Shown here in pieces: positions 57,486 to 64,000 of a stretch of 64,000 nucleotides of DNA. Both the position numbers and the translations under genes were made by a program. Source of the DNA: Aulostomus chinensis (Eukaryota > Chordata > Actinopteri > Syngnathiformes > Aulostomidae); contig JBBMOA010000009.1 of assembly GCA_037954235.1 (NCBI GenBank), positions 29,477,126 to 29,541,125 on the forward strand. Direction: 5' to 3'. Each line of letters opens with the position of its first letter. Positions within the stretch are counted from its first letter, which is position 1. Below the pieces are notes generated by a model that searched no databases, was not told where the DNA came from, and was given only the letters and a program-made list of their open reading frames with translations.

Positions 57486-58250
57486 CTGACGTAAAAGAGT
57501 CAGTGCATTAACTTGTGGAAAGCTGTATCAGCAGCAACAGCTGGAATGGCTGTGATACTGAATATATCAGTCTGAGTTAACAACAATCCAACACTTCATT
57601 TCTCCTTTGATAGAGCCGCTGTGACATAAATGAAAGCCCATAGACTGGTTTGATGAGGCCAGGTGGGACGAACTGAATCAATTTAACAGTTTGTTCATGT
57701 GTCAAGACAAAGAAGGGGCGAATATTTCCTGAATATCCAGCCTGGAATATTGCTTGAAAATTAATGATACTGTAAGGTACCTCGACCTCATTACTTACAT
57801 GCTTTACTATAAAAAAAAGATGTCTGTTGTGCCTCAAACAATACGGCATAGGGAATTCAAAAGAAAAGAAACAGAAAACAACGGAGTTGGTTTGGCAATG
57901 CAAGAAAAAGAATGACAACTGCAGTGAAACAAAACCACAAGGACAAACAAGACAACAGAGAGCAAACAGCAGCAGGTGGAGGACAGAGGAGCACAGCATC
58001 TGTTGATGCATGCTAAACACAGGAGGAGGTTGTGACCCTACTTACCACCTCCGGTCTGGCCCGTGACCACACAGGCATTATCACATGGGATCAGTCAAAA
58101 AGGTATGCAAGACAACTGAGGGTTCTACTCAGTGAATGTGTCCAATCAAAGCAAGGACAGAAGTCGACTCTACAATCTAATCTGGAGCAGCCTGAGCGAG
58201 AGTCAGGCCGGGTCTGCGTTCATACACCTGCAACACAGGACTCCAACCTG
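57486..58250. other. Non-coding DNA, nothing recognised
   Basis: If the exon at 57295-57485 is real this would be intron. A 147-residue hydrophobic Cys/Phe-rich minus frame (57577-58020) looks like a chance frame. Confidence 0.45.
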
Positions 58251-58481
58251 ACCAGCACGCCATCTCAAGGAGCACCCTGTGGAGCTCCAGCCACCTGACC
58301 AGCACGCCATCTCAAGGAGCACCCTGTGGAGCTCCAGCCACCTGACCAACACGCCATCTCAAGGAGCACCCTGTGGAGCTCCAGCCACCTGACCAACACG
58401 CCATCTCAAGGAGCACCCTGTGGAGCTCCAGCCACCTGACCAACACGCCATCTCAAGGAGCACCCTGTGGAGCTCCAGCCA
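58251..58481. repeat. 47-bp minisatellite, about 4.9 copies
   Basis: Units start at 58251, 58298, 58345, 58392 and 58439, each ACCA(G/A)CACGCCATCTCAAGG then AGCACCCTGTGGAGCTCCAG and CCACCTG. The only change seen is ACCAGC to ACCAAC from the third copy on. High identity indicates recent expansion. Confidence 0.95.
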
Positions 58482-59685
58482 GAGTGCAGCTCAGCCAGAT
58501 GCTGGCTGGAACACGTCTGCCTTTGTTCAGTCTGAGTAGCAACTGATGCCTGAATGGAGTGAAAGATGACATCTGAACCGTTTCACGTGTTACACATGCA
58601 AACTGAATCCCCAATGACCATTAGGCAATGGCGATGGGTTGTTATACTCCAGCTGGTGCATTCTGCATCTTTTGCTCTCATTATGGGTTTTTTACCTGCT
58701 TAGACGCAAAGCCTGCTGATTCAGCACATTTTCTCAAATATATATTTTATATTCAAAACCTTAAAATTCATCTATTAATCTTCCATTAAGGATAGTGTCA
58801 TTGAAATATTGCTGACCCGCATGTTCACAAACCAACTTAACATTTACCCAGACTGTAAGAGTAACAGAGGACCAGGACCTGCATACAAAACAAAGTACTA
58901 CTTCCTTTATTCTGAGATGAACAAATCGACTGCATGAAAAACTGACAACCTGCTGACAGTGCGTGTCATACCAATATAAAGAAACTTTAGCTCTGACAGA
59001 CTCAAACTTTGGAAACAGTGTCTGTCTCTCCTTATGTACACCTCACCCAATAAATAGTCCAGGAAACATGTCCTAATCTAGCAGTACCAGACACTTCTGA
59101 TGTTAAAAACAAATGCTTCTTTTTGGGTTGATGGAATCCATGTGACCCAATTACTGCAGGAACGAGTTCTGTCTTCTCTCCCCACAGTCTTTTTAATCAA
59201 GTGTTGTCATGTGACAGCGTTTTCTTCCTGGTCCACACATGTGAAGCTAACTTTTTACAGGACTTCATTCAAGCACTGCAGACATGCTGATGATATAGAA
59301 GAAAGTACCCATTCATTACTCAGCTGAACAAAGTGTCATTTTCCTACATTTACCCTCAGGTTCAGCTTGTGGTTGTGGTCATTTACATCCTCTGCTTGTG
59401 CATTTGTTCAGTTGGGCTGCTTTAACAGCTGTATTAACCACAACTACCAGGCATCTGCCCAATGAGTCAGACATAAAATAACACCTCCTTCCTAGATGGG
59501 TGAGAGCGAGCAAAATGTCAAATGCTGCTGTCACGCCAGGAACCGGGTATCATAATTAATGAACCAGCACGATGCTGTACTTACACCTCCCTGAAAAACA
59601 AAAAGCCAGGAAACAAACATACACAATTCAATATCTGACATAATTCAGCTTTGCTGAGATGAAAGCTGCTCGGTATAAATCGATA
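58482..59685. other. Non-coding DNA, nothing recognised
   Basis: No gene or element recognised. Confidence 0.5.
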
Positions 59686-59877
59686 CTCTAGAGCAGGGGT
59701 GGGCAACCCTGTGCCATGGAGAGGTTGTCCTTCCAACCCAACCCTTTAACAGGTGATTCCACTGATTAACACACCTTCAGCCACAGAAGAGTGTTAATCA
59801 GTGGAATCACCTGTGAAAGGGTTGGGTTGGAAGGACAACCTCTCCATGGCACAGGGTTGCCCACCCCTGCTCTAGAG
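59686..59877. mobile_element. Fold-back hAT-type MITE with 8-bp target duplication
   Basis: A 176-base element (59694-59869) begins CAGGGGTGGGCAACC and ends GGTTGCCCACCCCTG. Its two 79-base arms are reverse complements with one mismatch (CCCTTTAACAGG against CCCTTTCACAGG), separated by an 18-base loop. It is flanked by CTCTAGAG on both sides (59686-59693 and 59870-59877), an 8-bp duplication as made by hAT transposases; the CAGGGGTGGGCAA ends are also hAT-like. There is no coding sequence. The near-perfect arms suggest a young insertion. Confidence 0.93.
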
Positions 59878-62800
59878 CTCGTACTTTACCTTGTGCTCCA
59901 ACAGGAAAAGACAACCAGTTGGGTTGCATTGTATGAGGACGGTTGATAGTCTGATGGGTTCCAGGTGTTTTCAATAGGACAGGCTGGTAGTCGTGGTACT
60001 AGTAGTGCTGACAGTACTGCATTCACCTGCATCACTCCACTTACTTCCAAACACTGACAATTTGCCTGGTAGTTCAAAACAAGCTGAGACTTCACACTGC
60101 AATAAAACTTGCAGCAGTTGTTCTTGCATCCCAAAAGAGTTGCTTTGTATAAAAATCTACTAAATCTGAAACCAAACATACAAGAATAAATAGAAATAAA
60201 ACTCCTTCAAATCCCACCAGTGTTCATATATCTTCCAGTTTGCTGAAATGGTTTGGTGAGCGTTTCTCTGGCCGTAACTGTGGGTCACCTTTGTGTACAC
60301 GGAAAAGAACATCTGCGATCTAATAATATCCCTCTAACATGCATATTTCATGTGTTTTTACAGCTATTTCTCAAATCTGCTTTGGTGAGTCATTTAGTCG
60401 TACATTTTGCATGTCACTACATACCTTGGAAAATCAGGTTCCATTTCCTGCTCAAATTACTACTCATGTTTAATTCACAATCCTGTACATACATTCTAAT
60501 TTGACCAAACTAAATTATTAAACTAAAAGATGATCGATGACAGGAGAAACATGAGTCCTGTGACTGAATCATACCAAAGAGCTGAATGCAGAATGTAAAC
60601 TGGACAAGGGCAACACTCTGCTCCCTCTTCCATGCATTTGTCAGGACACTGATGAATGGAGATGATCCATCAGTGTTTAACCAATCAGTGCAGCGAGTGG
60701 TTAAACTGAAATACCAGGCCATTCACTGTACTATAGAGACCTGTGTTTGGAGTTTTATGGTTTAGTTTCTAGGTTTACAGTACTTCACTCTATCATCTCT
60801 GACGTTACATATACTTGTACACAATAACTCACATAAATGCATTTGCAGGAATTTATGCAAATATGTCCATAGAATCCCAGAGACCTCTGGAGGAGGAAGG
60901 AAACAAATCATGGGGTTCTCCCTCAGGCTGTCGAACCCCATAATCTGAATTTTCAGATGTGACTTGGATTCGGTGATTAAACACAATACGTAGTTTGACT
61001 ACTTGCCAACGCAGCCATTATGCCTGGCCACTCCCCATGCAGGTTCTTGCCACTCGACATCTATCTGTACCCTGGTGGTCCATCACCAAGACAAGCCCGA
61101 CGTGGGTGAATCTAGTTGAGGTTTGCCACACGGATTCAGGAGCTCAACACCTGTATTTCTCTAAAAGGATGTGTTAAATGTCCATCAACAACAGCAGCAG
61201 TATTCCTCTCCTTTTTTCACGGAGAGAAGACTGCGGTTGCTTGTTCCCTACAAAGTTGTTAACACCAATCGTTCTGCAGCTCCGCTGAAGCAAGGAAATG
61301 GTGGCAGGTCTGAGTTTGACGTGACGTGTCATTGGCTGAGGAGGTCCAGGGGAAACCCTTCCTAACATTTCCTATATGCTTGGTGTTTATTTCTTCTTCT
61401 AACAGAGCTTGATCTCGAACGTATAAAACCCACTGATCTGCTGCAGCGCCGTCACCCTGATCACTTTCCATGCGTAATCCTAATTACCTGGCGCTGTTCC
61501 TACAAACATGTCAGTCAGGGTCAGTGACTCTGTCATCCATTAATAGTGGAACAGGAACGAACCTCAGGCTGCGTCTGTCAGTTCAGCTCCAAGCCTCACA
61601 GGCACTGCGAACACTCACTTGAGCGTCCAGTGTCAAACATGGGGGTGCAGCTGTGTTGCAGGTTGTGAATCCCAGAGTGAAGCTCCAACCTGCACAGACA
61701 CCCAGACTGTCCACCAGATCTGACCTGGACACTGGGCAGGAGCATGATGACCTAGACTGGTCACAGCGACGCCCCTTATGTTTCCCCAATCAATGCAATG
61801 TTAACCATCACAATTAGGTTCCATGTTCCTTCAGCCTTTGGAACACTGGGCTGAGGGAACACGCACACTCCCAATGCAGCAGCCCAGACGAGGATGTTCA
61901 GCTGATTTAGAGCGACGCAAGTCAACTTCAAACCAGCAGTAGAGTTTTTACTGATCACGAGTGAGCACGGAAGCCAGACCGCCCCAGGGTGTCAGCAGCC
62001 TTTGCTGACTGTGCAGCCAGCTGAACTAGGTCTCTTCTCCCAGACCAGTAAACCACGCCAGACAAAAATGAATGGTCAGCTTATTACTAGAAGTCTTTCT
62101 CTCAATACATATCAAAGGATGTCAGTGATTGGAATCTAGTTTCTGCTGTCTGAAGGCAAAAGTCTAACAGTTAAAGGCAAACCCTCAAATTCAGCAGCAA
62201 CAGCTAATCACAGCTTCGAGAAACATTCCAAAGGGTTTCGGCGCAGCTGGTGCCTCAACACAGAAAAGCCCAACAGGCTGGAGTTTCTCCAGCTGCTCCG
62301 CGCTGCCGGGAGACCCACACTCAGGAGTGAGACACTACGCATCACTCACGGGATTGACAACAGCGATCAGACTGCTTCACATCAAACACCACCACCCTTA
62401 AGTTGTCATCGCAACCAGCGACGTCTGAGAAAACAGAAGGGAAGCAAACCAAAAGGGAGCAGTTTTGTACTGTGGTCCAAATACAACACTTGATTAAAAA
62501 GAACCGCATGCTGGCACACAAGCAGTGCACGCTGGGATAAATACATGCTAATGACGTGGCCAAATGCTAAAGAAATTACCTGATTAATCATACAGAGGAA
62601 TGCATTTTCCTCTATGTTAAAAATCAATTCTGTGCAAACCCTTAATGAGGAGAAATATGGATCCTTTTGCCCACTCACTGGAAGACCAAGTACAACTCAC
62701 GGTGTTGGAAACATAATGTTATTCTGCTTAATTGATTCGTGGTGAAGATGCCAATTCAGTAAATGATGAATCATTAAGACGCTACGATGCTTCAGCACCC

Positions 62801-63793
62801 AGATGATCAACTCCAGTGGAGTGCTAAACTGCCTGTGACATGCAGTTTGGATATATTTTAATTTAAACCAGCGTCTGATAATATCTGGCTCTGAGATCCA
62901 CAAGCATCTGGTCAATTTAATTTTCAATCGGTTAACCGACACCACCGAGCCTGCGTGTGCGTTGATGAAGCTCTTCCTCACTGTTTGTATTGTCACATAA
63001 ATTTGTCATTCTACTCGCCCATTGATTCTTTAATGCAGCCCACTGTCGCACATTTCTCTCAGTCTCTATTCATATACAACAGGCTGCTGTCCGGCATCTA
63101 AATGAACAGTTTGTAGAAGTGGAAGTGGGCCCATCTATTTATGAGGCTCGATCAGCCAACATGTGGCGAGGCCCGGTAACATGTACCTGTCGCCCAACTC
63201 TGCCTAATGGAGTCATAATCATGGCCTCCCGGGTCATAAATCTCCATCAGAGCACCCCTGCACACACTAGCTAGCGCCGTATGTATAGACACGGATAATG
63301 ATACCATGAATCATGGAGAGGTGATAATGATGATGAGAATTATGGTGACAGCACAGGAAATGGTGATGATGATGAGAACAGCGCATGTTTGTGGCGTGAA
63401 TCGCGCACGTATACATTAAAAAGACACCCGCACTTCAGGCGTTCTGGTGCTTTTTCCAAGCATTTTAATTGGATTGAAGGTGACGTGTGTCAGCTCAGGA
63501 ATAGAACGATGAAAATAGCTGCTTGTCACCATCCTTCATCTGACCATTGTTCCCTTCCACTCATTACAAAAAAAAAAGCTACATCACATGTCGGCGTAAA
63601 TGGTGGCGGCGTGTGTTCAATGGACGGCTGCAGATGAACAGATGGATATGAACACAACAGGCAGGTTTACAGTGAAGGAGGAGAAAAAGCAAGTCAACAG
63701 GAAGTCCCACACTACGTCCCCAACAAAGCTGGACATAAATACAACCAGCTGCTTGCAACACCGGTAAACCATTCTGAACCATCACATGGTGGC

Positions 63794-63799
<6 letters not shown>
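59878..63799. other. About 3.9 kb of non-coding DNA, possibly with conserved elements
   Basis: No gene or transposon recognised. Sequence around 62540-62640 and 63010-63400 is free of repeats and rich in TAAT/ATTA, TGATAAT and ATCATGAATCATGG-like motifs, as often seen in developmental enhancers (inference only). Confidence 0.4.

Positions 63800-63882
<83 letters not shown>
63800..63882. repeat. (CT)n(CA)n compound microsatellite
   Basis: CT repeats at about 63800-63826 pass into CA repeats to 63882. The CT part can form triplex (H-DNA) and the CA part Z-DNA. Confidence 0.96.
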
Positions 63883-63884
<2 letters not shown>

Positions 63885-64000
63885 GTACCTACAGTAGCTC
63901 TATATTCACTTGAGTACCGGCCCTTGTGAACTTGACCCAGAAGCAAAATCCCCGGCATCACCACACAGTGAATGATGGGATGACCAGCAAATAATAAATG
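63883..64000. other. Non-coding window end
   Basis: Nothing recognised. Confidence 0.5.

Noticed and set aside
57577..58020. 147-residue hydrophobic minus-strand frame as a membrane protein
   Set aside because: Phe/Cys/Leu-rich composition from AT-rich antisense sequence with no recognisable family and no splice or start context.

Overview
The window looks like vertebrate, almost certainly teleost fish, nuclear DNA with very little protein-coding content. The evidence for a fish is the dense long (CA)n/(TG)n microsatellites, a fish-type L1 retrotransposon, a Penelope-like element with a GIY-YIG nuclease, an L2/Maui-type LINE tail, a Harbinger element with a Myb/SANT relic, a ZBED-type hAT relic and a TGTCA...TGACA fish LTR. 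There is no operon-like layout, no CRISPR array, and no rRNA or tRNA gene that I can see. The species is not determinable from what I can read.

Layout. 0-10 kb: non-coding DNA with CA/TG microsatellites, a 31-bp minisatellite (3305-3733), a decayed LINE fragment (about 4985-5108), a 21-base G run (5318-5338) and a candidate 500-bp MITE (5623-6122). 10-12 kb: a 73/69-bp minisatellite of about 21 copies. 12-19 kb: mostly featureless, ending in twin AT/CA hairpins. 19-23 kb: a probable solo LTR (19210-19616) carrying a 26-bp tandem expansion, an L2-like LINE tail and a decayed Harbinger transposon (21380-22400). 23.6-25.4 kb: a 1.75-kb CA-rich satellite with a 586-bp higher-order duplication. 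26.4-32.6 kb: an L1 with a 13-bp target-site duplication, itself interrupted at 29063-30314 by a 5'-truncated Penelope-like element with its own 12-bp duplication. 32.6-59 kb: sparse non-coding DNA with a short LINE insertion (12-bp duplication), decayed LINE tails, a ZBED-hAT transposase relic (53.6-54.56 kb) and a 47-bp minisatellite. 59-64 kb: a nearly perfect fold-back hAT MITE, possible conserved non-coding stretches and a CT/CA compound microsatellite.

Host genes: none is recognised. Four or five short open stretches flanked by plausible splice signals are listed as low-confidence exon candidates. The best are a possible terminal exon at 57295-57485 (minus) and a possible first coding exon at 36198-36322 (minus). 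The window may be intergenic or lie inside very large introns. The recognisable proteins all belong to transposable elements, and every copy here is broken: the L1 lost its ORF1 core and an endonuclease catalytic His and has stops, the Penelope-like element lacks the RT catalytic core, and both DNA transposase relics are frameshifted.

I found no convincing new biological system. The most informative structures are the nested L1/Penelope insertion with both duplications intact, the palindromic hAT MITE, the Harbinger relic with its subterminal palindrome, and the higher-order CA satellite.
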